A DNA stretch of 40,384 nt from positions 1-40,384 of the IMG/VR virus record IMGVR_UViG_3300022929_000071; one strand, written 5' to 3'. Positions 32,511 to 39,430 of the stretch are shown piece after piece. Under the pieces are notes generated by a model. That model saw only the letters and a program-made list of their open reading frames with translations. It was not told where the DNA came from and searched no databases. The stretch comes from a virus. Positions within the stretch are counted from its first letter, which is position 1. Every line of letters begins with the position of its first letter. The position numbers were made by a program, and so were the translations under genes.

Positions 32511-33082
32511 AGTTCCGATACATCTCCTGTTAGCTTCCACTCCTTAAGGTTGGGAAGCATGTTATAGGTTGATTCGAAGAAAGCATTCTCCCACTCGGGG
32601 ATCATGCCTACACCTATGCCATTTGGTGTGCGTGTATTACAAAATGCAGCGTTCATATGATGAACATCCATTGCATTGAATATGTTGTACACCCTAGTGC
32701 TAGGGTTAGGTCTTCGATTATTTCTAAGGCAACCGACTCGTAGTGTTCCGCACAGCAAATTGAAAACCATTGCTGGATAGTAGAACACTTTGCGCGTCGA
32801 TCCCTTAACGCTTATATTCCTGCGTTTAGCAGGTACCCACCATGAGAAGTTAATCTCACTTGTGTAGGTTAGTATTTTATCAGGTAGGAACTCAGTACTT
32901 GATGATGTCTGATTTGCAATGGCAACCATATCGTCTGCCCCTACGGGCTTTGGACTATGCCACCCATGCTCATCGTCCCACTTCATCAGTAGTGCAACAT
33001 CTTGGTTGCCTACCTTGAAGAACATCAATGCCCTGGATACCTTACCCTCAAAAACAGTTGAATCCACATTCTTTTGTATCAT
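32498..33082 (-). CDS. PRTRC system protein B (E2-like)
   Basis: A 194-residue protein. The sequence fits the PRTRC protein B / Prok-E2 pattern: a WWVPAKRRNISV segment at 81-92, then YYPAMVFNLLCG, LRVGCLRNNRRPNPSTRVYN, NIFNAMDVHHMNAAFCNTRT and PEWENAFFESTYN. C148 in NAAFCNTRTP occupies the place of the conserved Cys in the family (vC-x-G...P), a candidate thioester-forming residue. The ATG at 33082 overlaps the upstream gene by 35 bases without a visible Shine-Dalgarno sequence. Family knowledge: protein B is thought to act as an E2-like carrier with ThiF and protein C; biochemical proof is limited. Confidence 0.75.
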   Translation of the reverse strand: MIQKNVDSTVFEGKVSRALMFFKVGNQDVALLMKWDDEHGWHSPKPVGADDMVAIANQTSSSTEFLPDKILTYTSEINFSWWVPAKRRNISVKGSTRKVFYYPAMVFNLLCGTLRVGCLRNNRRPNPSTRVYNIFNAMDVHHMNAAFCNTRTPNGIGVGMIPEWENAFFESTYNMLPNLKEWKLTGDVSELCTE

Positions 33083-33917
33083 GAGATAAGTATTTGATTA
33101 GTTTTGCGTATGGTTTCGCCAACTCCACGATCCTTCTTGCTTGGTCAAGGTCGTGGTATATTGGTGATCCCATGTGAGTACTCCCGTCCTGATATGTTTG
33201 CTCAGCGTAGGAGTCCATTATTGCGTAAGCCGGGTTAGTCCCATGCTCCATGGTGAAGGTTGGGTTACGCAAGCATTGCCCATTGTACCAGTGGATATTA
33301 TCCCACCACGACAGCACAATAGCAGGTAGATGGTAACATTCCTCATCAGGATATTCACCATCTCCCACCGTTCTAACATCTAGCTCAACTGCTTCTACAT
33401 CAGCACATAGCTTCTGTAGATTGTCGGGTAGCAGATGCTTGGACATCTTTTGCTTCCTCTCAGTTGGTGCCTTTTCCCATATCCAATCTGATGTACACTT
33501 AGTGAAGTCTAGCCTGAAGCTCTCCCTCGCATGGTCATACATATAGTTTGGTGTCCATAGTGCTATGGGGCATGACTCAAGCAGGTTAAGTAGATACCAA
33601 CCTGCACCAAATCTACGCTCAAGCAGATCAATCCTTGCGCCTACTGCATAGCTAGTGAACTGACTATGGGAGTCGATATAGCATCCACCATTCTTGATAC
33701 CTGCCACAATGGGGAACCCTGACTCTGAGAACATCTCACTCAACCCTTTGTCTGCCTCACTGTCGTCATGAAGCATGAGGTAGGGTAGATCAGTTAGGGT
33801 AATCGTTGGTGCGGTACGAGGTAGAGCTAGAGGCGAGGAGGCAACAAACGAGAATGGAGCCCTGCCGGGCTTACTCTTTTTAGCCTTTCTTTCAGGGCCG
33901 AGCAGTATTTTAACCAT
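33048..33917 (-). CDS. Probable PRTRC system protein F
   Basis: A 289-residue protein with a basic, Pro-rich start (LLGPERKAKKSKPGRAPFSF, then LALPRTAPTITLTDLPYLML) and an alpha/beta body rich in Trp and Tyr (GWYLLNLLESCPIALWTPNY; HLPAIVLSWWDNIHWYNG). The position between proteins C and B is where PRTRC protein F lies in plasmid cassettes as I recall them. The sequence resemblance alone is weak, so this is partly a context call. A JAB motif (HxHx7Sx2D), which would mark protein A instead, is absent. The gene has a GAGG ribosome site and follows protein C by nine bases. Confidence 0.5.
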   Translation of the reverse strand: MVKILLGPERKAKKSKPGRAPFSFVASSPLALPRTAPTITLTDLPYLMLHDDSEADKGLSEMFSESGFPIVAGIKNGGCYIDSHSQFTSYAVGARIDLLERRFGAGWYLLNLLESCPIALWTPNYMYDHARESFRLDFTKCTSDWIWEKAPTERKQKMSKHLLPDNLQKLCADVEAVELDVRTVGDGEYPDEECYHLPAIVLSWWDNIHWYNGQCLRNPTFTMEHGTNPAYAIMDSYAEQTYQDGSTHMGSPIYHDLDQARRIVELAKPYAKLIKYLSHDTKECGFNCF

Positions 33918-33926
33918 GGGTATTCC

Positions 33927-34127
33927 TCACCCTTTGGTACCGTAACTTGCCTCAAACCTGACGACGAGTCTGTCACCTTCAACTTTTTCTGTGTATTTTG
34001 CATTTGTTAGTTCCGGATAGGTTTTAGCGAGCAAGCCTTGTACCTCAGGCACCGATAATGATGGTGCTGGATCAGGTAGTGGCTCCTTGCCAGGTATTAC
34101 GAAGTCACGAGGTAGTACTCTACTCAC
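33927..34127 (-). CDS. PRTRC system protein C, ubiquitin-like, C-terminal Gly
   Basis: A 66-residue protein read from GTG 34127, in a GTGA overlap with the previous stop. It matches the small PRTRC protein C pattern strongly: R7-D-F-V-I-P-G13, LPDPAPSLSVPEVQGLL, YPELTNAKY and the end SYGTKG. The family belongs to the prokaryotic ubiquitin-like (beta-grasp) group. The protein ends in a bare Gly after GTK, like a processed ubiquitin, so no maturation peptidase is needed. Being next to E2-like and E1-like genes, it is the likely protein tag or sulfur carrier of the system. Confidence 0.8.
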   Translation of the reverse strand: MSRVLPRDFVIPGKEPLPDPAPSLSVPEVQGLLAKTYPELTNAKYTEKVEGDRLVVRFEASYGTKG

Positions 34128-34669
34128 AGCTCGATCTCCACATTATCAGCGGGTTCCGCTGGGGATGAATTAGGGGGGGAATTGTCCCCGCTTGACAATG
34201 ACTTATCCAATGACTCCTTAGCCTTGGCGCTCCGATCCGACTGGAACAGAGGTAGGTCAGCCATTGCTTTCTCAGCCTTATCCCTTGCAGCTTCCTTTGC
34301 CGTCTTCTTCTTAGCCACTGTTCCCTTAGCGGGAGTCTTCTTCTTAGCCTGTTGTATCTTATCATACTCCTCCTTGATGGAGTTGGAGATAGGCACACGC
34401 TCCTCAACTACAGGTTTCAGCTCAGCAAGTACGACCTGCTCTAGCTCCTCTGGGGTTGATGGTGGGATTTGTATAGGCTTTTTAACAAGCTTGAGAATCC
34501 CATCCGTTGTGTGAGCGTTTAGCACCTTGCCATTTAGATCTGCAAGATGCTTATCGCCCGACAGAAGAAAGGTGGCATTGATCTTACCCTCCTCCTGTGA
34601 CGGCGAGAACACAGTATTTACTGTGAACCCTGCCTTGCAGAGTTCAGCGATCTGTTGTGTTAGGCTCAT
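34124..34669 (-). CDS. Probable PRTRC system protein E
   Basis: A 181-residue protein. The N-terminal half (SLTQQIAELCKAGFTVNTVF, KINATFLLSG, then STPEELEQ) resembles the short alpha/beta domain of PRTRC protein E, where an L..G-T-P-x-E-L-D element is typical. The C-terminal half is Lys/Ala-rich and low in complexity (KKKTPAKGTVAKKKTAKEAA) and ends in an acidic tail. It starts in a TAATG overlap and overlaps protein C by GTGA. The assignment depends on position immediately before protein C as well as the partial motif. Confidence 0.5.
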   Translation of the reverse strand: MSLTQQIAELCKAGFTVNTVFSPSQEEGKINATFLLSGDKHLADLNGKVLNAHTTDGILKLVKKPIQIPPSTPEELEQVVLAELKPVVEERVPISNSIKEEYDKIQQAKKKTPAKGTVAKKKTAKEAARDKAEKAMADLPLFQSDRSAKAKESLDKSLSSGDNSPPNSSPAEPADNVEIEL

Positions 34670-35316
34670 TAGATGTCCCTCATTGCGTTGAAGAGGCTCT
34701 TCACTTTCTTTTCGAGCTTCTCAATGATCTGCGATTGCTCATGCACAATCTTTCCAAGCTTAAGGATTGCCTCCGTATCCATAGGATTATCCTCTTGCGG
34801 AGAATCCGTAGAAGCAATGAAGGCATGCAACGCAGTACCCAACTTAGCCAGCACATCAGGAACCTCGGGGCAGGGTTGTGATAGCACAGGTTCTGCCTCC
34901 TGCTTGTTATCAACGGCAGTGGCAATATCCTCTGCCTCCTGTTCTGCTGATGGTACATCCTTAGCCACCTCAATATCCTTAGGCTTAGGTGGTGTAGGTA
35001 TATCGTTGACCACCTCAGTCTCCGGGATGTCGGTGATGTCGGTGATGTCACCGCGCTCCTCCTCCTTGGTAGCAACAGGTGAGGTATCCATAACCTCAAG
35101 CTTCTGCTTCCACTCATTGACTAATCTCCAGCGTGTCTGCTCCTTACTCTCGCCCTTCACCTCAAGCACATTCTTGTCATCGGTAAAGAAGTTGGTCGGG
35201 TTAGCCGACAGCTTAGGGTTAGATAGGACGATAAGATCCTTGAACTTATCCTTTAGGGGCTTATCTAGTGGAGCATACCACTTGTTGAACGATAGTTTAT
35301 CATTTATTTCTGACAT
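34669..35316 (-). CDS. Acidic protein with C-terminal coiled coil
   Basis: A 215-residue protein. Residues 1-75 look folded (LSFNKWYAPLDKPLKDKFKD; a Trp-rich RWRLVNEWKQKLE helix). Residues 80-150 are disordered and acidic, with a DITDITDIP repeat encoded by tandem GGTGATGTC units, and Pro-rich segments. The final 40 residues (ILKLGKIVHEQSQIIEKLEK) form a coiled coil. It starts in a TAATG overlap with the AAA+ ATPase gene and ends in TAATG with protein E. It is not recognised; it may be a scaffold that joins the ATPase with the cassette. Confidence 0.5.
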   Translation of the reverse strand: MSEINDKLSFNKWYAPLDKPLKDKFKDLIVLSNPKLSANPTNFFTDDKNVLEVKGESKEQTRWRLVNEWKQKLEVMDTSPVATKEEERGDITDITDIPETEVVNDIPTPPKPKDIEVAKDVPSAEQEAEDIATAVDNKQEAEPVLSQPCPEVPDVLAKLGTALHAFIASTDSPQEDNPMDTEAILKLGKIVHEQSQIIEKLEKKVKSLFNAMRDI

Positions 35317-36011
35317 TATACTGTTTCCTTGCTATTTACTGCCGCTTTCCATTTTGCGACCTGCTTAAGTGCTGATCGCACGGACCCTTGTGCATTGCGC
35401 GCGGCATGTTGCGCAATGTTGTCCGGTACACCCGTTAGGCTAACAAGGGATGCGGACATCTCCTCATTAGTTGGGTTAGTTATGTGGTAGGGCATGAACC
35501 GCTCGGCAAATCTAGGCTCGAGGTATTCCTCACGCTCAGACTTGCTAAGTTTATCAAGCACCACCTTTTGTTCTTGGTTCTTGTTTGTAGTCACAAAGAC
35601 CACAAAGTGATCAGGCAGATAGTCCTCGATCCAATCGAGTAGCATCTCCTGAAGATGTCGTTGCATCTTATCCACCTCATTGATGACAAGGGCACGACAT
35701 TTGCCATACATTGGCATGTACCTACACTCGTCAATTAAGGTGGACAGAGTTGCCTCCTTGATACTGCGACCCGAATACTCGGGTCCATGTCTTAGGTTGA
35801 AATCAGAGTCCACCCAAGAGCGTGCAAGCATCATGGCAATAGATGTCTTACCCACACCAGGATCACCGCTGAAAGCAAAAGACCCCGTAGATTCTGAACC
35901 TACGAGGTCTTTCATTTCGGAGAGTTGTTGTGCAACTCCTCGATATGTGGCTTGCGCCTTGCTTCCTACTATTTGATCTGGTGACTCAAGCTTCCACTTA
36001 GCCCAGTTCAT
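35316..36011 (-). CDS. Clamp-loader-like AAA+ ATPase
   Basis: A 231-residue protein with a single AAA+ core. Walker A GDPGVGKTS lies near residues 48-56, Walker B is ALVINEVDK (Asn in place of the usual first acidic residue before E-x-D), sensor 1 is VVFVTTNK, the arginine-finger region is EPRFAERF and sensor 2 is GSVRSALKQ. This order matches the replication factor C / DnaX / RuvB branch. It is shorter than a full clamp-loader subunit, with only a brief C-terminal lid. It could load a clamp, remodel DNA ends or help the nearby SNF2 helicase. It starts inside the end of the DUF2958-like gene. Confidence 0.75.
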   Translation of the reverse strand: MNWAKWKLESPDQIVGSKAQATYRGVAQQLSEMKDLVGSESTGSFAFSGDPGVGKTSIAMMLARSWVDSDFNLRHGPEYSGRSIKEATLSTLIDECRYMPMYGKCRALVINEVDKMQRHLQEMLLDWIEDYLPDHFVVFVTTNKNQEQKVVLDKLSKSEREEYLEPRFAERFMPYHITNPTNEEMSASLVSLTGVPDNIAQHAARNAQGSVRSALKQVAKWKAAVNSKETV

Positions 36012-36576
36012 CGTCAGCGGGAATCTTATCCATGATCAACTGTGCCTTGAAGTCACTGTATAAGATAGGCTCAAATCCTATATCAACATTGAGCATAGGG
36101 CACACTTGCATGATGTCATCCTGAGGGTAGCGAGGATCATTGAAGACAAATGAACCATACTCACCGCAGTCTTCGAATATCTTGCAGTACCCCCAAGCAT
36201 GATCGCCTGTGGTTTTGTTAGGCTTGTTCATCATGTACCAATGTCCGGCTCCCGATAGATTGAAGAAGTGTAGGTACACCTTATCCAAGCTGGGGTCATC
36301 TGATGGTGCGTCAGGTAGATCGCGCCATATATCGGCAAGCTTTTCATAGTTACGAGCGATCTCAACTGCCTCCTCCTCCCTGAATGTTGACTCAGCTAGA
36401 GCCTGGCATTGCAGATTAGGCACGAACTCCTCCAGTCGCTTCCCGAGGTTAGCATACTTGCTCGGCCACGGAACTGACCCTCGCTTAGGCACCTTTAGCG
36501 TGCAGATCATCTCACCGGATTTGTGATCGGTTAGGGAGTACTCACTCCCATCATTTGGGTTACTGTATGTTGTCAT
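35998..36576 (-). CDS. DUF2958-like protein
   Basis: A 192-residue protein. Its second half matches the DUF2958 pattern: KVYLHFFNLSGAGHWYMMNK, then WGYCKIFEDCGEYGSFVFND and VDIGFEPI. The W-Y in the hWYhhe element, the aromatic-Gly element and the E-x-G-x-F/S segment are present. This family is frequent in plasmids and phages near PRTRC-type and DNA-metabolism genes; its function is unknown. The N-terminal half is a helix-rich region without recognised motifs. It starts within the end of the upstream gene (17-base overlap). Confidence 0.55.
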   Translation of the reverse strand: MTTYSNPNDGSEYSLTDHKSGEMICTLKVPKRGSVPWPSKYANLGKRLEEFVPNLQCQALAESTFREEEAVEIARNYEKLADIWRDLPDAPSDDPSLDKVYLHFFNLSGAGHWYMMNKPNKTTGDHAWGYCKIFEDCGEYGSFVFNDPRYPQDDIMQVCPMLNVDIGFEPILYSDFKAQLIMDKIPADDELG

Positions 36577-36931
36577 TGCCCATCATCCTTCCTATTAGTT
36601 CTAGGTCCATTGGAGACTCCATATTGTAGAGTGGGGAGCCTTCTTGACTTTTCGTTATTAGTTTTACTTGCTTGCCGAACTGAACACGCACGGCGAAGCA
36701 TCCATTTATATCCACAACCTCAATGAAGTTAGGTCGGGCATCATGCACATTCATCAGTGCAACAACGCCATTGATCTGCCCCTCATTGATGTTTGGATGA
36801 TTTCTTATAGAGGGTGGCACATCTAGTGCCTCCCATAGTACAGGTGAAACAGGACGCATAGCATCCTTCACCATATGATCGATGTGTGTATTTACATCCC
36901 CCACAACATAGGGATCTAGTTTATCAGGCAT
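36560..36931 (-). CDS. Hypothetical protein, 123 residues
   Basis: The first gene after the only clear gap in this operon, with a strong AAAGGAGG ribosome site. It is an alpha/beta protein (NTHIDHMVKDAMRPVSPVLW, INGVVALMNVHDARPNFIEV, NGCFAVRVQFGKQVKL). It is not recognised. The palindrome at 36960-36977 lies just upstream and may control this gene and those following it. Confidence 0.6.
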   Translation of the reverse strand: MPDKLDPYVVGDVNTHIDHMVKDAMRPVSPVLWEALDVPPSIRNHPNINEGQINGVVALMNVHDARPNFIEVVDINGCFAVRVQFGKQVKLITKSQEGSPLYNMESPMDLELIGRMMGNDNIQ

Positions 36932-36980
36932 AGTGCCTCCTTTCGTTACTTATTATTTCGTGTTACATTTGTAACACATA
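36932..36980 (-). promoter_or_regulatory. Operon-internal control region with 18-base palindrome
   Basis: This 49-base gap contains a perfect palindrome at 36960-36977: GTGTTACA, TT, TGTAACAC. Half-sites match words near the integrase and at 22785 and 1997. The gap separates the ligase-like gene from the block leading to the PRTRC cassette, so it probably contains a promoter and operator. No confident -10 and -35 pair is visible. Confidence 0.5.
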
Positions 36981-37817
36981 TTAATCCCATCGGAGCTTCT
37001 TCCATCCTCCGATGTTACTGGTCTGCTCCTTACCCACCTCATGAGGTTCAATGTAGTGGATAGTGTAATGGTGAAACCTTGGCTTCATGACTATACCCTC
37101 GTAGTGCTTGAACTTGAGGTGCGGGTCATCTGGATATCGCCAGCCACTTGCCGTTTTTACTGCTTCACGCACAGCATTGTGGTAATTATCCCACTCCGGC
37201 AGGACTGTAGGGTTTACCCGTCTATTGACGAATAACTTCTGATGCGGATATAGCCCGCCACGCCTGCACTCAAGGTGAAGAAATGGCAGTAGGTTGTCCT
37301 GCTCCAACCATCCCTTACGATGGCAGTATGCCCACTTAGCTGCAATGTCATGGATAACTGCCTTACCTTTTAGGTTGGGGTACTTGTCAGATGTAAACAG
37401 ACCTAGGTCATAGCCGACATACCCACCTCGTTTATCAGTGGCAGTCTTCCTGATCCTATCGTTCCACACAACCATGTAGCACCGCATCTCATCAAGCTTA
37501 CCCTCAACATATGTCTTGGGGTCGAGTGGTGATTGGAGTGATCCGGCGGGATGCTTAAGCATATCCATAATCTCCTGAAGAGGTAGGATAGGGCATGACT
37601 CCATGCGAGGCATCCAGATTGGCTTAGGCTCAACGCATTCAACCACATTGCAGAAGTCAGTAGGAGACTTGGGTGCATGTACGAAGTAACTGTTGTCGCC
37701 AAATATGTAGTCGTTGACGAGTGATAGCTCTTCTGCGATTGGGCGAAGAAAGTCATCACCGACCTTTGCGATCGGCTCACCCTTTCTGTTCCACGCGTGG
37801 TATAGCTTTTGCTCCAT
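36981..37817 (-). CDS. Divergent ATP-dependent ligase-like nucleotidyltransferase
   Basis: A 278-residue protein with a good GGAGG ribosome site and start at 37817. Motifs of the ligase superfamily appear in order. Motif I is EGKLDEMRCYMV with K107 as the candidate adenylated Lys (K-L-D-E-x-R instead of K-x-D-G-x-R). A basic loop follows (RKTATDKRGG). Motif III is FLHLECRRGG with E183, motif IV is YEGIVMKP (240-246) with E240 and K245, and a motif V-like GWKKLRW lies at the C-terminus. The first 100 residues are a Pro/Trp-rich region of unknown role. The Gly-to-Glu change in motif I is unusual and could affect activity. A DNA ligase fits a replication operon; an RNA ligase is possible because motif IV resembles EGyVlKp. 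Confidence 0.55.
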   Translation of the reverse strand: MEQKLYHAWNRKGEPIAKVGDDFLRPIAEELSLVNDYIFGDNSYFVHAPKSPTDFCNVVECVEPKPIWMPRMESCPILPLQEIMDMLKHPAGSLQSPLDPKTYVEGKLDEMRCYMVVWNDRIRKTATDKRGGYVGYDLGLFTSDKYPNLKGKAVIHDIAAKWAYCHRKGWLEQDNLLPFLHLECRRGGLYPHQKLFVNRRVNPTVLPEWDNYHNAVREAVKTASGWRYPDDPHLKFKHYEGIVMKPRFHHYTIHYIEPHEVGKEQTSNIGGWKKLRWD

Positions 37818-37947
37818 TGCGTACCTCCTTCCTAGGTCCGATGATTTCTACACGCACAGCAGTACCATTGTAATAGTAGTCAATCTTACCACCTCGCTTC
37901 AACTGGGTGACATCATCCTTAGTTAGTTGTATAGGTATATGCTTCAT
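37777..37947 (-). CDS. Small basic hypothetical protein, 56 residues
   Basis: ATG 37947 in an ATGA overlap with the previous stop was preferred to 37962. It begins MKHIPIQLTKDDVTQLKRGG and contains beta strands (KIDYYYNGTAVRVEIIGPRK). It overlaps the ligase-like gene by 41 bases. It is not recognised; a small SH3-like or beta-barrel fold is possible. Confidence 0.55.
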   Translation of the reverse strand: MKHIPIQLTKDDVTQLKRGGKIDYYYNGTAVRVEIIGPRKEVRNGAKAIPRVEQKG

Positions 37948-38588
37948 GTGTGTGTCCCCCATCCGTGTGAGTCATGGTATATAAGTCCGCCATTCATGGA
38001 GAATACATACCCCATCCGCTCATCCTCGGGCAACTCAGATGTATACTTACGATAGTCATAAAGCATCATGAAGTCCTGAGTCCTTTCCTTATCTATACCG
38101 GGGTAGGGATACCATTTATCTGCAGATTCATTGTTACGCACATAATTCCATCGCTCAACAGCATCCTTCAGTTCTACCTCACGGCGAAGTTCATACCGTT
38201 GGAACGCAAAGCAATAACGGTCATCACGAGTAAGGCGGTACACGATCTTATTAGGTATAGACTTGTATGACCCCGTGTCCACACACCATTCACGATGGGC
38301 ATGCCATATCTGGAATGTCTTAAACAGACGGTCCGTATGATCCCATGGTAAACCACGACCCTTACCATTAGGTGGCTCATCTGAGCCCCAACCTGCACCA
38401 TTGAGTACAGCTTCTGCGATACCGGTCATTACAAGCTTAGCACCCGCATCCATATATATATTAGTATACGGATCGAGTGTAGAGTCATAGGCATACAAGC
38501 CACGGGCATGGTTAAGGAACCACTCCCTTCTGCTTACCTCATCAGCTAGTTCACCTGTATATGTTGCTGCTACTACTACTTCAGGCAC
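37944..38588 (-). CDS. Hypothetical protein, 214 residues
   Basis: I chose GTG 38588 because AAGGAGG lies six bases upstream and it overlaps the preceding stop. A frame from 38708 would overlap that gene by 128 bases. The sequence starts VPEVVVAATYTGELADEVSR and is rich in aromatics, with an RLTRDDRYCFAFQRYELRRE strand region and a WYPYPG element. It contains no motif I recognise. Its end overlaps the next gene as ATGA. Confidence 0.6.
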   Translation of the reverse strand: MPEVVVAATYTGELADEVSRREWFLNHARGLYAYDSTLDPYTNIYMDAGAKLVMTGIAEAVLNGAGWGSDEPPNGKGRGLPWDHTDRLFKTFQIWHAHREWCVDTGSYKSIPNKIVYRLTRDDRYCFAFQRYELRREVELKDAVERWNYVRNNESADKWYPYPGIDKERTQDFMMLYDYRKYTSELPEDERMGYVFSMNGGLIYHDSHGWGTHT

Positions 38589-39006
38589 TGGGCACCTCCT
38601 TGTTTTCCCACTTTGCAGTGAATTTATCATGTGCCTTATTGAACTCTCGGTCAGCTTGCTCATTGTTGTATGACCAATCGGCCACCAATTCATCTGCACC
38701 ATTGCCAAGTATGATCAATACACCGATCCGAAGGTGGTTGTGTACGGTCTTATCTGCCAGGAGATGACTTGTCCTGCCAGTATCCACAAGCTTGGTGAGT
38801 ACAACAGATGACTCATCTACACCCATGATATGGGGTAAGGCTCGGTTCATGTCACTAACTCTTGCCCCTCCAATTGATGACCCCTCAGTGTGCGATGAAC
38901 CAATGACATAAGTAGCTTCACCGTCATTAACGGAATTAATTGTCCACCCGTCATCCAAGACAGCATGAAGGAAGTCCACAACGATAGGTCTGTAGTTCTT
39001 ACCCAT
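38581..39006 (-). CDS. Hypothetical protein, 141 residues
   Basis: It starts in an eight-base overlap (ATGGGTAA) with the previous gene. An alpha/beta sequence (YRPIVVDFLHAVLDDGWTIN, GEATYVIGSS, HNHLRIGVLIILGNGADELV) ends in a basic helix. It is not recognised. Confidence 0.6.
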   Translation of the reverse strand: MGKNYRPIVVDFLHAVLDDGWTINSVNDGEATYVIGSSHTEGSSIGGARVSDMNRALPHIMGVDESSVVLTKLVDTGRTSHLLADKTVHNHLRIGVLIILGNGADELVADWSYNNEQADREFNKAHDKFTAKWENKEVPSA

Positions 39007-39184
39007 GTTTATTCCTCCTTGCTTGTGTTAGTTCTAGACCAAGTGATGTACCAAATGCCTTGGTACGCCTGGGTCGACCGACCTCCACCTCAATGCAAGC
39101 CTGTGACTTGCGTGGTTTGCGTTGTTTTTGTACACGACGCTCAACAGCGAGCTTCATGCGTTTCTTTGCTTTGTTTTTAGACAT
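38999..39184 (-). CDS. Small highly basic protein, 61 residues
   Basis: The sequence is Lys/Arg-rich (MSKNKAKKRMKLAVERRVQK, then QRKPRKSQACIEVEVGRPRR), so it probably binds nucleic acid. No Shine-Dalgarno sequence is visible before the ATG, which is close to the hairpin at 39190-39204. It is not recognised. Confidence 0.5.
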   Translation of the reverse strand: MSKNKAKKRMKLAVERRVQKQRKPRKSQACIEVEVGRPRRTKAFGTSLGLELTQARRNKHG

Positions 39185-39189
39185 AGCTT

Positions 39190-39204
39190 GGGGTATCCAA
39201 CCCC
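39190..39204 (-). promoter_or_regulatory. Small hairpin before the basic protein gene
   Basis: GGGGT (39190-39194) and ACCCC (39200-39204) form a five-base stem with a five-base loop, between two genes and six bases from the ATG at 39184. It has no T-tract. It may affect translation or act as a transcript processing site. Confidence 0.3.
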
Positions 39205-39217
39205 GATGTTGTTATTA

Positions 39218-39430
39218 TTAGCACCCAGTGGGCACACCAGTGCGCCCATGGGCAGATTTAGGAGTCACATCCCCCACCGATGGAGGATCATTTGACTTAA
39301 AGATCAGGTTAACAAATGACTTATTGACCTGCAGTTGGGTAACACGACGGAACTTAGCCTCACCCTTGATTAAGGATTGAGCAAAGTTGTGAGCTTTGTT
39401 GGCACGCTTGCCACGCCTTGTCCTACTCAT
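39218..39430 (-). CDS. Small basic hypothetical protein, 70 residues
   Basis: ATG 39430 overlaps the stop of the 2H-like gene (ATGA). Basic N-terminus (MSRTRRGKRANKAHNFAQSL), then strands (FRRVTQLQVNKSFVNLIFKS). It is not recognised; it may bind DNA. Confidence 0.5.
   Translation of the reverse strand: MSRTRRGKRANKAHNFAQSLIKGEAKFRRVTQLQVNKSFVNLIFKSNDPPSVGDVTPKSAHGRTGVPTGC

Noticed and set aside
33048-33917. PRTRC protein A (JAB peptidase) in place of protein F
   Set aside because: The H-x-H-x7-S-x2-D metal motif is absent.
34673-35368. Long + strand frame of 231 codons
   Set aside because: It is the antisense of the acidic coiled-coil gene and the ATPase end; its Ser/Leu/Cys-rich composition is that expected of a shadow frame, and it breaks operon direction.
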